Shown here: piece after piece, positions 28,861 to 37,959 of the stretch
Layout of the letters: every line of letters begins with the position of its first letter
Position numbering within the stretch: position 1 is the stretch's first letter
Assembly (NCBI GenBank): GCA_023383015.1
Contig: JAHDXW010000012.1
Coordinates: 24,773-88,772 of the forward strand
Direction: 5' to 3'
Source of the DNA: Paracoccaceae bacterium
GTDB lineage: Bacteria; Pseudomonadota; Alphaproteobacteria; Rhodobacterales; Rhodobacteraceae
DNA: 64,000 bases
Made by a program: the position numbers and the translations under genes
The notes under the pieces: model-generated
The model's input: the letters and a program-made list of their open reading frames with translations, nothing else
The model's database searches: none
Told to the model about the DNA's origin: nothing

Positions 28861-29610
28861 TCAGTCGTCGTCGAGTTCGGCCTCCTCGTCGGCGCCTTCC
28901 AGCGCCGCGGCCATGATCGCGAGGTGATGGGCGATGGCGTCCTCGACGTCGTCGTACCAGTGGATGCGCCCGCCATCCAGAACCATGCCCTTGCGGCAGA
29001 TGTCGCGGATCTTCTTGACCGAATGGGTGACCAGGATCGCGCCGCTGCGGGCGAGCCGCGCCATCAGGATGCGGCGGCTCTTCTCCTTGAAGACGGCATC
29101 GCCGACGCTCGTGACCTCGTCGATCAGGTACAGGTCGAAGGGCACCCCCATCGACACCGCGAAGGACAGCCGCGAGCGCATTCCGCTGGAATAGGTGCGG
29201 AACGGCAGGTGGAAATGGTCGCCAAGCTCGGCGAAGTCCTGCACGAAGGCGCAGAGCGCATCGCTGTCCACGCCGTAGAGGCGGGCGATGAAGCGGACGT
29301 TCTGGGCCCCCGTCAACTCGGCGTGGAAGCTGCCGCGGAAGCCCACCGGCCAGGAGATGCTGCCGTTGCGGATGATGCGGCCGCGATCGGGGTTGAGGGT
29401 GCCGGCGATCATCGACAGGAAGGTCGACTTGCCCGCCCCGTTGCGGCCCATCAGCCCGACGCCGGTACCGCGCGGGATATCGAGGGTGATCCCGCGTGCC
29501 ACCGGGATGGGGTGCCCGCGGACCCACCACGTCTTCCAGACGTCGCGCAGTTCCAGGATCGGCCGGCTGGCGGCATCCTCCGGGTCCGGTCGCCTGAGCA
29601 GCTGCAGCAT
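28861..29610 (-). CDS. kpsT: polysaccharide ABC exporter ATP-binding protein (KpsT-like)
   Basis: A 249-residue ATPase: Walker A GRNGAGKST (near residue 55), signature YSSGMRSRLSF, Walker B LYLIDEV and the switch His in ILVTHS. It matches the KpsT/Wzt clade (GITLDIPRG; WPVGFRGSFHAELTGAQNV) but lacks the C-terminal carbohydrate-binding domain of O-antigen Wzt proteins, which points to the capsule type. It powers export of the polymer through the permease encoded at 31007. The C-terminus is a run of Asp/Glu. It follows the KpsE-like gene by four bases. Confidence 0.94.
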   Translation of the reverse strand: MLQLLRRPDPEDAASRPILELRDVWKTWWVRGHPIPVARGITLDIPRGTGVGLMGRNGAGKSTFLSMIAGTLNPDRGRIIRNGSISWPVGFRGSFHAELTGAQNVRFIARLYGVDSDALCAFVQDFAELGDHFHLPFRTYSSGMRSRLSFAVSMGVPFDLYLIDEVTSVGDAVFKEKSRRILMARLARSGAILVTHSVKKIRDICRKGMVLDGGRIHWYDDVEDAIAHHLAIMAAALEGADEEAELDDD

Positions 29611-29614
29611 GGCG

Positions 29615-30877
29615 TCAGCGGCTGTCGCGGATCGAGTAGGCGACGAGGACGATCACCGCCCAGCCGAGGAACAGGAAAAGAACGGTGATGCCGAGGATCA
29701 TCTCGCGTTCGGGGTAGCGCGAGCTTTCGGCCAGCGTCGGGGCGACGTGGGTGGCCAGATAGCGGCTCTGCCGCTGGGCCTCGGCCACCGCGGCGTCATG
29801 GGCCGACAGCGCCGAGCGATACGCCTGTTCGGCGAACTCGCGCTCAAGGTTCAGCCGCTCGAACTCGGCGACCAGCGTCGCATAGCTCTGCCCGCCCGGC
29901 CCTGCACCGCTGCCGATCCGCGCGCGCTCCTCGTCGATGCGCGCCTGGATCACCTCGATCCGCCGCTCGAGCTGGGCAAGCCGCGGGTCGCCCTCGCGCG
30001 CCGTCTCGCGCAGGAGGTCGAGCTCGATCAGCGTCTCGGCCATCTGGCCCTGCAGCGTGTTCAGGAGCCCCATCTGCCCCTGCAGGTCGGCCGAGGGGTC
30101 GACGATCTGGGTGCGGACGCGGAAGGCGGTCAGCGCCTCGCGCGCCTCGGCCAGGCGTCCGAGCGCGATCTGCAGCTCCTCGCGGGCATAGCGCGTCGCG
30201 TCCTCGCGCGCCTGCTGCGACAGAGCGTTGATGCGGTCGGTGCTTTCGGCGATGATCGCCTTCGCGATCGCCTGCGCCTCGGCAGGATCGAAGGCGAGCG
30301 TGCGGATCTCCATCAGCCCGGTGCCGGAATCAAATGCGATTCGCAGCATGCGGTTCCAGTGCCGCACGAGATCCTCGATGGGGGAACCGGGGGCGAGCCC
30401 GAACAGCGGGTCGCTGGAGTGGTGGCGTCCGTAGAGGGCCCGGAGGTCGAGCCTGGCGTCGATCCGCGCCACCATCTCCTCGCTCTGGATGAACTGGTAG
30501 AGGATCTCGGCGTCCTTGGAGACGTTGCCGCCGAGCAGCGAGCCGAAGTCTCCCATCACGTCCAGCGACGAACGGGTGTCGGGCGCCTGCACCGAGAACG
30601 CCATCGTCGAGGCGTACTGGTCGGCCGCGCGCGCATACAGATACCAGGCGGCGGCCAGCGCAGGCGCCAGCACCAGCGTGACGAATGACAGCAGCACAAG
30701 GAGATGCCGCAAGCGGAAAGTCGCCCGCGGCGCGGTCTCGGGCAGGAACACCTCGACCACGCCTTCGGCGGCAACGGCCTCGGCGTCACCGCCATGGTCG
30801 GCCGCCTCCTGGGCGGCGCGCCGCAGCCGCCGACCGCCGGCGCGCAGCTTCAGAGCCTGTCGTGCGAGTTTTGCCAT
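29615..30877 (-). CDS. kpsE: capsule export inner-membrane/periplasmic adaptor (KpsE-like, PCP family)
   Basis: A 420-residue polysaccharide co-polymerase family protein that spans the periplasm between the ABC exporter and the outer-membrane channel. A basic N-terminal cytoplasmic tail is followed by TM1 (about 55-83, LVLLSFVTLVLAPALAAAW), a large periplasmic part with long coiled coils (about 205-370) and TM2 near the C-terminus (about 390-412). The YPEREM motif before TM2 is typical of KpsE/BexC/WcbD proteins. It is divergent from the permease gene, with 129 bases between the two starts. Confidence 0.92.
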   Translation of the reverse strand: MAKLARQALKLRAGGRRLRRAAQEAADHGGDAEAVAAEGVVEVFLPETAPRATFRLRHLLVLLSFVTLVLAPALAAAWYLYARAADQYASTMAFSVQAPDTRSSLDVMGDFGSLLGGNVSKDAEILYQFIQSEEMVARIDARLDLRALYGRHHSSDPLFGLAPGSPIEDLVRHWNRMLRIAFDSGTGLMEIRTLAFDPAEAQAIAKAIIAESTDRINALSQQAREDATRYAREELQIALGRLAEAREALTAFRVRTQIVDPSADLQGQMGLLNTLQGQMAETLIELDLLRETAREGDPRLAQLERRIEVIQARIDEERARIGSGAGPGGQSYATLVAEFERLNLEREFAEQAYRSALSAHDAAVAEAQRQSRYLATHVAPTLAESSRYPEREMILGITVLFLFLGWAVIVLVAYSIRDSR

Positions 30878-31006
30878 CCGTCCGCTCCGGCACGGCGCGG
30901 TGACCCTTGGCCGTGCTTTTCATCTTGCTCGCCTTCGTCCAGAATGGCCAGCATCTTCGGACGGCCCCGCCGCGGGGCCCCTGGCCAGGCTGCCGCATCG
31001 CGCCCC

Positions 31007-31816
31007 ATGTCGATTGCCCCCCCCCTGCCGACCTCCAGCACGCGCCACCGACCCCGCTTCCTCCGGTCGGTCGTGGCGCTGATGCTGCGCGAGATGGTCA
31101 CCCGCTTCGGCGGCACGCCGGGAGGCTACATCTGGACGATCGCCGAACCGGTCGGCGGCATCGCCATGATGGTGCTCATCTTCACGGTCGGACTCAAGCT
31201 GCGCACCCCGGCGCTGGGCATCAACTTCCCGCTGTTCTTCGCCACCGGGATGCTGGTCCTGAGCATGTACCTCGGCACCTGCAACTCCGTCCAGCGCTCG
31301 CTCACCGCCTCGCGGACGCTGCTGACCTATCCCGGGATCGGCTTCATCGAGGCGATCACCGCCCGCTTCATGCTCGAGCTGCTGACCAAGCTCGTGATCG
31401 TCTACATCGTGCTCGGCGGCATCCTGCTGCTGTTCGAGACGCGCACGATCATCGACCTGCCGCCGATCCTCGCCGCGCTCGGCCTCGCGGCGGCGCTTGG
31501 CCTCGGCATGGGCTGCCTCAACGCCTATCTCATCCCCACCTTTCCGCTGTGGGATTCGGTCTGGGGCATCCTGACCACGCCGCTCTTCCTGATGTCGGGC
31601 ATCTTCTTCATCTACGAGGATCTGCCGGAGATCGGCCAGGACGTGCTGTGGTACAACCCGCTGATCCACCTGACCGGGCTGATGCGCACGGGCTTCTACC
31701 CGACCTATGAGCCCGTCTACATCAGCGTCGGCTATGTCGGCGCATGGGTGCTGACGCCGATGGCCTTCGGCCTGCTGCTCCTGCGCAAGCACCACCGGCG
31801 CATCCTGAACCTCTGA
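31007..31816 (+). CDS. kpsM: polysaccharide ABC exporter permease (KpsM-like)
   Basis: A 269-residue ABC-2 type integral membrane protein with about six transmembrane segments. The N-terminal LMLREMVTRFGGTPGGYIWTI is the KpsM/BexB signature, and the conserved FLMSGIFF and WYNPLIHLTGLMRTGFYP follow. It forms the inner-membrane channel with the KpsT-like ATPase. The start ATG 31007 lies in the divergent region shared with kpsE; an upstream in-frame ATG would add a long, unconserved leader. It ends four bases before the convergent xthA stop codon. Confidence 0.94.
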   Translation: MSIAPPLPTSSTRHRPRFLRSVVALMLREMVTRFGGTPGGYIWTIAEPVGGIAMMVLIFTVGLKLRTPALGINFPLFFATGMLVLSMYLGTCNSVQRSLTASRTLLTYPGIGFIEAITARFMLELLTKLVIVYIVLGGILLLFETRTIIDLPPILAALGLAAALGLGMGCLNAYLIPTFPLWDSVWGILTTPLFLMSGIFFIYEDLPEIGQDVLWYNPLIHLTGLMRTGFYPTYEPVYISVGYVGAWVLTPMAFGLLLLRKHHRRILNL

Positions 31817-31820
31817 CCCC

Positions 31821-32615
31821 TCAGGGCGCGAGGTCGAACCGGGCGAGCACCGGGGCATGGTCGGAGGGCTGCTCCCAGCCGCGGGCGTCCTTCAGGATGC
31901 GGCTGGCGTGGCCGGCGGCGGCGATGTCGGCGGTTGCCCAGATGTGGTCGAGCCGCCGGCCGCGGTCCGAGGCGGCCCAGTCGGCGGCCCGGTACGACCA
32001 CCAGGAGTAGAGCCGGCCGCTGGGCAGGTCAGCCCGGGTGACATCGACCAGCCGTCCGGCCTCCTGCACCTCGGCAAGTCGCGCCACCTCCTCCGGCGTG
32101 TGGCTGACCACGGTCAGGAGCGCGCGGTGGTTCCAGACGTCGTCCTCGCGCGGGGCGATGTTGAGGTCGCCGACCACGATCGCGCGCTCCGGCCGGCCGG
32201 CCGCCAGCCAGTCACGCAGCGCCGCGAGGAAGTCGAGCTTCTGGCCGAACTTGGGGTTTGCCTCGCGGTCGGGGATGTCCCCGCCCGCCGGCACGTAGAG
32301 GTTGTGCACCACCACGCCCGAGGGCAGTCGCGCGGCGACGTGGCGGGCATGGCCCAGGGCCGCGAAATCCTCGCTGCCGGCATCCGTGATCGGCAGCCGC
32401 GACAGGATGGCGACGCCGTTGTAGCCCTTCTGCCCCCGGGCGACGGCATGGACGTAGCCGAGGGCGTGGAACTCGCCCAGCGGCAACTTGTCGACCGGCG
32501 CCTTGGTCTCCTGCAGGCAAAGGATGTCCGGGGCCTCGCCGGCCAGCAGGCGCTGCACGAGGCCAGCGCGCAGCCGCAGCGAGTTGATGTTCCAGGTCGC
32601 GATCGAGAACGCCAT
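31821..32615 (-). CDS. xthA: exodeoxyribonuclease III (AP endonuclease)
   Basis: A 264-residue Mg-dependent endonuclease/exonuclease/phosphatase-fold enzyme for base-excision repair of abasic sites. Visible motifs: SIATWNINSLRLR at the start, LCLQETKAP with the catalytic Glu, YNGVAILSR, VVGDLNIAP with the Asp-x-Asn pair, and RLDHIWAT plus SDHAPVLARF with the final Asp-His. The start ATG 32615 has GGAGG upstream; a longer frame to 32654 lacks support. It is unrelated to the neighbouring capsule locus and marks its right-hand edge. Confidence 0.95.
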   Translation of the reverse strand: MAFSIATWNINSLRLRAGLVQRLLAGEAPDILCLQETKAPVDKLPLGEFHALGYVHAVARGQKGYNGVAILSRLPITDAGSEDFAALGHARHVAARLPSGVVVHNLYVPAGGDIPDREANPKFGQKLDFLAALRDWLAAGRPERAIVVGDLNIAPREDDVWNHRALLTVVSHTPEEVARLAEVQEAGRLVDVTRADLPSGRLYSWWSYRAADWAASDRGRRLDHIWATADIAAAGHASRILKDARGWEQPSDHAPVLARFDLAP

Positions 32616-32807
32616 GCCGGGCCTCCGCGGGCCCGGCCGCCGGACCCCGTGCAAAGTTAGCGGCCGGGTTGCGCCGCGCCAACCCCCGCCCGGCCGGACC
32701 GGCGCCGCGACCGGCCGGGCGGCGGGCGGCGGCCGGCCGGGGACGGTTCCATCGGGGCGGATTCCACACTAGGCTCGGTGGTGCGTTGCCGGGCGGGGAG
32801 GCGGGGG

Positions 32808-33161
32808 ATGAAGCATCTCGACGGATTCGGACTGCCGGTTCCGCGCGACCGGCCGGAGGAATGCCGCGTCCGCGCCGCCGAGGTGCTTCCGGCGGGGGGC
32901 GGCCACGGCGTGCTGTCGGCCGTCGAGGCAGTGGAGGACGTTGTGCCCGAGGGCGTGCTCACGCCGCTCGCGCTGGCCGCGGGGCACCAGCCGGGCGAGG
33001 TGGCGGTGTCCGCCTTCATCGCCTGCCGCGACCGCGCCCGCCGCGACGCGGTGAACGCCGGGGGCATCGCTGAGCCGCGGATGCCGGTCGATGCCCGCGC
33101 CGTGCCCTTCGACGGGCGTCGCCTGGTCAGGGGCGGTTTCCGCCCCATCGTGGCGTTCTGA
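32808..33161 (+). CDS. DUF1428 (YbaA-like) family protein
   Basis: A 117-residue protein of the DUF1428 family, a dimeric alpha/beta-barrel fold of unknown function. Family features: KHLDGFGLPVPRDR at the start, a central DVVPEGVLTPLALAA, and the C-terminal SRAHRDAVNA-like CRDRARRDAVNAGGIAEPRMP followed by MPFDxxR-type VPFDGRRLVRGGF. The start ATG 32808 has GGGAGG upstream. It is followed six bases later by fahA and probably shares its transcript. Confidence 0.88.
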   Translation: MKHLDGFGLPVPRDRPEECRVRAAEVLPAGGGHGVLSAVEAVEDVVPEGVLTPLALAAGHQPGEVAVSAFIACRDRARRDAVNAGGIAEPRMPVDARAVPFDGRRLVRGGFRPIVAF

Positions 33162-33167
33162 GCGCCG

Positions 33168-34430
33168 ATGCCGCTGATCCGCAGCTGGGTGAGGCCCGCC
33201 AACGACCCCGAGGGTTCGTTTCCCCTCAACAACCTGCCATGCGGCGTCTTCTCGACCCCCGGTACCGCGCCGCGCTGCGGGGTGGCGATCGGCGACAGCA
33301 TCCTCGACGTCGCGGCGATGGAGGCTGCCGGCCTTCTGCCCCTCGCCGAGCGGCCGGTTCTGGGCGAGGGGGCGTGGAATCCCTTCATGGCGCTGGGCCC
33401 CGCCGCCTGGGAACGGCTGCGGGTGCTGCTGTACGGTCATCTGGCCGAGGGGGCGGTTACCGCCGGGGTGGTGGCCCCCTTCCTGTGCGGGATGGCGGCG
33501 GCGCGGCTGCACCTGCCGTTCCGCGTGGCCGGGTACACCGACTTCTATGCCGGGCGGCACCACGCGATGAACGTCGGCACGATGCTGCGCGGCCCCGAGA
33601 ACGCCCTGCCGCCCAACTGGGACCACATGCCGATCGGCTACAACGGCCGCGCCTCGTCGGTGGTGGTGTCGGGCACGCCAGTGCGCAGACCCTGGGGGCA
33701 GATCCGTCCGGAGGGGGCCGCCACGCCACTGTTCGCCCCATCGCGCCGCTTCGACCTCGAGCTCGAGCTCGGCGCGGTCGTGGGCGTGCCTTCGTCCGGG
33801 CCGGTGAGCGTGGCGCGTGCCGAGGCGATGATCTTCGGCTATGTGCTTCTGAATGACTGGTCGGCGCGCGATATCCAGGCCTGGGAGTACCAGCCGCTCG
33901 GTCCGTTCAACGCCAAGGCGACGGCCACCACGATCTCGCCCTGGATCGTGCCGGCCGCCGCGCTTGCCCCGTTCCGGGTGCCCGGCCCCGAGCGGGCGGT
34001 GCCACTGCTGCCCTATCTGGCCGAGCCGCATCCGATGACGCTGGACATCGCGCTGGAGGTGGCCCTCGCCCCCGCCGGGCAGGACGAGACGGTGATCGCG
34101 CGCACGAGCGCGCGCAACCTGTGGTATTCCTTCCCCCAGCAGCTGTGCCACCACAGCACCGCCGGGGCGCCGATGCAGACGGGCGACCTTCTGGGGTCGG
34201 GCACCATCTCGGGCCCCGGACGCGGTGAGCGCGGCTCGCTTCTGGAGCTTGCCTGGGGCGGCAGGGAGCCGCTCGACCTGCCGGGCGGGCAGCGCCGCAG
34301 CTTTCTCGAGGACGGCGACACCGTGTCACTGCGCGGTCATGCCCGGGCCGGGGGCGTGCGGATCGGCCTCGGGGCCTGCACCGGCACGATCCTGCCCGCG
34401 GCGGAGGAGCCGTTCGGGGGCGGTCAGTGA
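33168..34430 (+). CDS. fahA: fumarylacetoacetase
   Basis: A 420-residue hydrolase catalysing the last step of tyrosine/homogentisate degradation, fumarylacetoacetate to fumarate and acetoacetate. It shows the family N-terminal domain (SFPLNNLPCGVFS) and the catalytic domain with YTDFYAGRHHAMNVG, MFR-like MLRGPENALPPNW, GYNGRASSVVVSG, the metal ligands FDLELELGAVVG and NDWSARDIQAWEYQPLGPFNAK. Length fits the full-length enzyme. No homogentisate dioxygenase gene is in the window. Its end overlaps the convergent DUF2585 gene by seven bases. Confidence 0.95.
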   Translation: MPLIRSWVRPANDPEGSFPLNNLPCGVFSTPGTAPRCGVAIGDSILDVAAMEAAGLLPLAERPVLGEGAWNPFMALGPAAWERLRVLLYGHLAEGAVTAGVVAPFLCGMAAARLHLPFRVAGYTDFYAGRHHAMNVGTMLRGPENALPPNWDHMPIGYNGRASSVVVSGTPVRRPWGQIRPEGAATPLFAPSRRFDLELELGAVVGVPSSGPVSVARAEAMIFGYVLLNDWSARDIQAWEYQPLGPFNAKATATTISPWIVPAAALAPFRVPGPERAVPLLPYLAEPHPMTLDIALEVALAPAGQDETVIARTSARNLWYSFPQQLCHHSTAGAPMQTGDLLGSGTISGPGRGERGSLLELAWGGREPLDLPGGQRRSFLEDGDTVSLRGHARAGGVRIGLGACTGTILPAAEEPFGGGQ

Positions 34431-35002
34431 CCGCCCGCGCCGTGCTGCCATTCCAGCACGGCCTCGAGCGGCCAGAGCAGCATCAGCACGTTCAGCGCCA
34501 GCCCGTCGCGGATGACGACCGCCGTCAGCACCTCGAAGCCGACCACCACCGCCACCGAGACCCACACCGGGACGAGCCGCGCCAGCCAGAACCCGGCGAT
34601 CATCGCCAGCACGTCCGCGGTCGAGTTCACCACCGAATCGCCGTAGTAGTCGAGCGCGGCGGTGACGCCGCGGTAGCGGTCGATCACCGCCGGGGTGTTC
34701 TCGAGGATCTCCCAGGCGACCTCGACCAGGGTTGCCACGAACAGCCGCCAGCGCAGGCCGAGGCCCGGGGCGGCAAGGGCGAGGGCGGCGTAGAACAGGA
34801 TGCCGTGCAAGAGGTGGCTGGGGGTGTACCAGTCGGTGAGGTGCTGGGAGTTCTCGCCGCTCATCACCGCGCCGTGCCAGAGCTTGACGGTGCCGCAGGC
34901 GCAGATCGGCACCCGGCCCATGGCCAGAAGCACCGCCGCCCCCGCCAGCACGGCAAGGAGCGTCAGCCACAGGGGCAGGGCGGGGTTGCGGGCGCTGTCC
35001 AT
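34424..35002 (-). CDS. DUF2585 (UPF0314) membrane protein
   Basis: A 192-residue integral membrane protein with four to five hydrophobic segments. The family motif is clear: CACGTVKLWHG, then SGENSQHLTDWYTPSHLLHGILFY, WEILENTPAVIDRYR and DYYGDSVVNS. DUF2585 is found mainly in alphaproteobacteria and has no known function. The start ATG 35002 is chosen because it leads directly into the first transmembrane segment; no strong ribosome-binding site is visible, and a longer start cannot be excluded. Confidence 0.9.
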   Translation of the reverse strand: MDSARNPALPLWLTLLAVLAGAAVLLAMGRVPICACGTVKLWHGAVMSGENSQHLTDWYTPSHLLHGILFYAALALAAPGLGLRWRLFVATLVEVAWEILENTPAVIDRYRGVTAALDYYGDSVVNSTADVLAMIAGFWLARLVPVWVSVAVVVGFEVLTAVVIRDGLALNVLMLLWPLEAVLEWQHGAGGH

Positions 35003-35143
35003 GACGGCGACGAAAGCACGCCGCGGGGGCCGCGTCCATGGGGCTGAGGGGGGGGGGCGCGGGGATGGCTGCGGCGTTCCAGCCGCGGAGGCGCGCCGCC
35101 GCACGGGAGGCAGAGGGGGCCGGGCCCCGGGAAAGGCGGAGCG

Positions 35144-35734
35144 ATGAACGCTTTCGCGCTGTGGGCGCGCAACAACGCCTGGACGAACGCGGTGCTGGCG
35201 GGCGCCTGCGAGGGGCTCTCGCCGGCAGAGTATGGCGCGCGTCGCACCGGCTTCTTCCCCTCGATCCGGGCGACCTGGAACCACCTGCATGCGGTCGACC
35301 GCTTCTACATCGACGCGCTCGACGGCGGCGGGCGCGGCCACCGGGTCTGGGACGACGTGCCCGACTTCGCCACCGCCGGGACGCTGCGACCCGCGCAGGC
35401 GGCGCAGGATGCCCGGCTGATCGTGCTCCGCGAGCGGCTGACGGAGACCGCTGCCGCGCGCCCGCTGGACCTCGACCGCGGACCGAAGGGCATGATCCGC
35501 GAGCGCGTCGACCTCGTGCTGTGGCACCTGTTCCAGCACCAGATCCACCACCGCGGGCAGATCCATGCCATGCTGGCGGGCACCGCTGTGGCGCCACCGC
35601 AGCTTGACGAGTTCTTCCTGCCTTCCGACCGCAATCCGACGAACCCCTTCGCGGCCACCGCCGTTCCCGACGATGGCAGGGCCGGGGCAGGCGGGCCGGC
35701 GGTTCAGCCGTCGCGGAACTCCTCGCGCGCGTAG
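35144..35734 (+). CDS. DinB/YfiT-like metal-binding protein
   Basis: A 196-residue four-helix-bundle protein of the DinB superfamily. The three metal-binding histidines are visible: one in WNHLHAVDRFYID and two in HLFQHQIHHRGQIHAM. Members include mycothiol- and bacillithiol-dependent transferases and many uncharacterised proteins; here the substrate is unknown. The last 31 bases overlap the convergent serB gene, and the C-terminal ~20 residues encoded there are low-complexity. The start ATG 35144 follows GGCGGAGCG. Confidence 0.88.
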   Translation: MNAFALWARNNAWTNAVLAGACEGLSPAEYGARRTGFFPSIRATWNHLHAVDRFYIDALDGGGRGHRVWDDVPDFATAGTLRPAQAAQDARLIVLRERLTETAAARPLDLDRGPKGMIRERVDLVLWHLFQHQIHHRGQIHAMLAGTAVAPPQLDEFFLPSDRNPTNPFAATAVPDDGRAGAGGPAVQPSRNSSRA

Positions 35735-36579
35735 CCCTGCAGGTAGAGCAGCGCCGTCAGGTCGCCGTGGTCGATGCGGATGTCGCAGCGGGCGGCGACC
35801 GCGGGCTTGGCGTGCAGCGCCACCCCCATGCCGGCGCGGGCGAGCATGTCGAGGTCGTTGGCGCCGTCGCCGACCGCCAGCACCTCGGCCGGCGCGATTC
35901 CCGATCCGCCCAGCGCCTCGAGCGCCTCGACCTTGGCCGCCCGGCCGAGGACCGGCGCGCCGACCTCGCCGGTCAGCCGGCCGCCGGCGACGAGCAGGCG
36001 GTTGGCGCGGTGCTCGTGGAAGCCGAGCCGCGCCGCCACCGGGCCAGTGAAGGCGGTGAAGCCGCCCGAGACCAGCACGCAGCGAGCCCCCGCGGCGGCC
36101 ATGGTGGCCACCAGCGCGCGCCCGCCGGGCCGCAGGGTGATGCGCCGGGCCAGCACCTCGGCGATCGCCGTCTCGGGCAGGCCGGCCAGCAGCGCCACAC
36201 GGGCCCGCAGCGCGGCCTCGAAGTCGAGTTCGCCGTTCATCGCCGCGGCGGTGATGGCGGCAACGCGCGCACCCACCCCGGCGAGATCGGCCAGCTCGTC
36301 GATGCACTCCTGCTCGATCATGGTCGAATCCATGTCGGCCAGAAGCGCCCGCTTGCGCCGGCCGGCAGCCGGCAGCACGGCGAGGTCGATGCCGCGGGCT
36401 GCCAGTGCCTCGCGAGCGGCCGCGCCGTCGGCGGGCGGCGCGGCCAGCGCGATCTCGGCGGCCACCCCGGGGCAAAGCCACCGCGGGGCGGCGCCGCCCC
36501 ACCGCCGCGCCAGCGCGGCGGCGGCCGGTTCGTCGAGGACCGGGCGGGCGGGGTCGGTCAGGAGGACGGCGACATGCAT
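35704..36579 (-). CDS. serB: phosphoserine phosphatase
   Basis: A 291-residue HAD-family enzyme that dephosphorylates phosphoserine in the last step of serine synthesis. An N-terminal ~75-residue regulatory-type region precedes the catalytic core: motif I LLADMDSTMIEQECIDE, motif II LVSGGFTAFT, Lys in GRAAKVEAL and motif IV AVGDGANDLDML. The start ATG 36579 has GGAGG upstream. It is divergent from serC-serA, so all three serine genes are clustered and may share control from the 150-base gap. Confidence 0.96.
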   Translation of the reverse strand: MHVAVLLTDPARPVLDEPAAAALARRWGGAAPRWLCPGVAAEIALAAPPADGAAAREALAARGIDLAVLPAAGRRKRALLADMDSTMIEQECIDELADLAGVGARVAAITAAAMNGELDFEAALRARVALLAGLPETAIAEVLARRITLRPGGRALVATMAAAGARCVLVSGGFTAFTGPVAARLGFHEHRANRLLVAGGRLTGEVGAPVLGRAAKVEALEALGGSGIAPAEVLAVGDGANDLDMLARAGMGVALHAKPAVAARCDIRIDHGDLTALLYLQGYAREEFRDG

Positions 36580-36665
36580 GGCGGGGCCTCCGGGCGGCAT
36601 CGCGGGGTGCGGCATGCCGCACCGCGGCGGCCTAGCGCGCTTTTCGGCCTTGCGCCAGAGCCGGC

Positions 36666-36709
36666 CCGCCGGTAATTCCGGCGGCGGGACACCCCTCCCC
36701 ACCGAGGGG
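36666..36709 (+). ncRNA. tandem hairpins in the serC 5' leader (serC RNA motif-like)
   Basis: Two adjacent perfect hairpins precede serC: CCGCCGG-TAATT-CCGGCGG (36666-36684) and CCCCTC-CCCACC-GAGGGG (36692-36709), followed by GATCATCTGGAAGGA with the serC ribosome-binding site and ATG 36730. A cis-regulatory 'serC' RNA motif built of tandem hairpins just upstream of serC has been described in alphaproteobacteria; position and shape fit, but I could not score it against the model. Confidence 0.6.
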
Positions 36710-36729
36710 CGATCATCTGGAAGGATGGC

Positions 36730-37887
36730 ATGAACGGACTGACACCCCCGGCCGCGCGGCCGGCAAACCCGCGCTTCTCCTCCGGCCCCTGCGCCAAGTT
36801 CCCCGGATACAGCCTCGATCTCCTGCGCGACGCCCTTCTGGGGCGGTCGCACCGGTCGGCCGCCGGCAAGGCGCGGCTGCGCCAGGCGATCGACCGCAGC
36901 GCTGCCTTGCTGGGCCTGCCGGAGGGCTGGCGACTGGGCATCGTGCCGGCCTCCGACACCGGCGCGGTCGAGATGGCGCTGTGGTCGCTTCTGGGCGCCC
37001 GCGGCGTCGAGGTTCTGGCCTGGGAGAGCTTCGGCGAGGGCTGGGTGGCCGATGTGGTGCGCGAGCTGAAGCTCGAGGCCACGGTGCACCGCGCCCCCTA
37101 CGGCCGGATCGTCGATTTCGCCGCCGTCGACTTCGGCCGCGACGTCGTCTTCACTTGGAACGGCACCACCTCGGGCGTGCGCGTGCCGTCGGGAGATCTC
37201 ATTCCCGCCGGCCGGCAGGGGCTGACGATCTGCGACGCGACCTCGGCCGCCTTCGCGATGGAGCTGCCGTGGGACAAGCTCGATGTCGTCACCTTCTCCT
37301 GGCAGAAGGTGCTGGGCGGCGAGGCGGCGCATGGCATGATCGCGCTGTCGCCGCGGGCGGTGGCGCGGCTCGAGGGCTGGACGCCGCCGTGGCCGGTGCC
37401 GAAGGTCTTCCGGCTGGCCGCGAAGGGCCGGCTGATCGAGGGCATCTTCGCCGGCGAGACGATCAACACGCCCTCGATGCTCTGCGTCGAGGACTGGCTG
37501 GCCGCACTCGACTGGGCCGAGCGGATCGGCGGGTTGCCGGCGCTGATCGGCCGGGCCGAGGCCAACGCACGCTGCCTGCGCGACTGGGTGGCGACGCGCG
37601 ACTGGATCGCCGACCTGGCCGAGGATCCCGCCACCGCCTCGACCACCAGCGTCTGCCTGCGCTTCACCGACCCTGCCATCGCCGACCCCGCGGCCTTCGC
37701 CGCGGCGGTGGCACGGCGGCTTGAGGCCGAGGGCGTGGCGCTGGACAGCGGCGCCTACCGCGACGCGCCGCCGGGGCTGCGCATCTGGTGCGGCTCGACG
37801 GTGGAGGCGGCCGATGTCGCCGCCCTCCTGCCCTGGATCGAGTGGGCCTACCGCGCCGAGCGCGCGCGCCGGCCCGCCGCCGCCTGA
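36730..37887 (+). CDS. serC: phosphoserine transaminase
   Basis: A 385-residue PLP-dependent aminotransferase that converts 3-phosphohydroxypyruvate and glutamate to phosphoserine and 2-oxoglutarate. It belongs to the SerC type common in alphaproteobacteria: [15 protein letters not shown] near the start, [37 protein letters not shown] and the PLP lysine in [14 protein letters not shown]. The start ATG 36730 has GGAAGG upstream, after the leader hairpins. serA follows 72 bases downstream. Confidence 0.96.
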   Translation: MNGLTPPAARPANPRFSSGPCAKFPGYSLDLLRDALLGRSHRSAAGKARLRQAIDRSAALLGLPEGWRLGIVPASDTGAVEMALWSLLGARGVEVLAWESFGEGWVADVVRELKLEATVHRAPYGRIVDFAAVDFGRDVVFTWNGTTSGVRVPSGDLIPAGRQGLTICDATSAAFAMELPWDKLDVVTFSWQKVLGGEAAHGMIALSPRAVARLEGWTPPWPVPKVFRLAAKGRLIEGIFAGETINTPSMLCVEDWLAALDWAERIGGLPALIGRAEANARCLRDWVATRDWIADLAEDPATASTTSVCLRFTDPAIADPAAFAAAVARRLEAEGVALDSGAYRDAPPGLRIWCGSTVEAADVAALLPWIEWAYRAERARRPAAA

Positions 37888-37959
37888 CCGCCGCCCCCCG
37901 GCGGGCGCCCGCCCGTCGTGGGGCTTGCACTTCTGCGACAAAGCGCAAGGAAAATTCCC

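Noticed and set aside
29288..30688. 466-residue plus-strand open frame antisense to kpsT/kpsE
   Set aside because: No domain is visible, and both minus-strand genes have clear family signatures; the frame is a codon-bias shadow.
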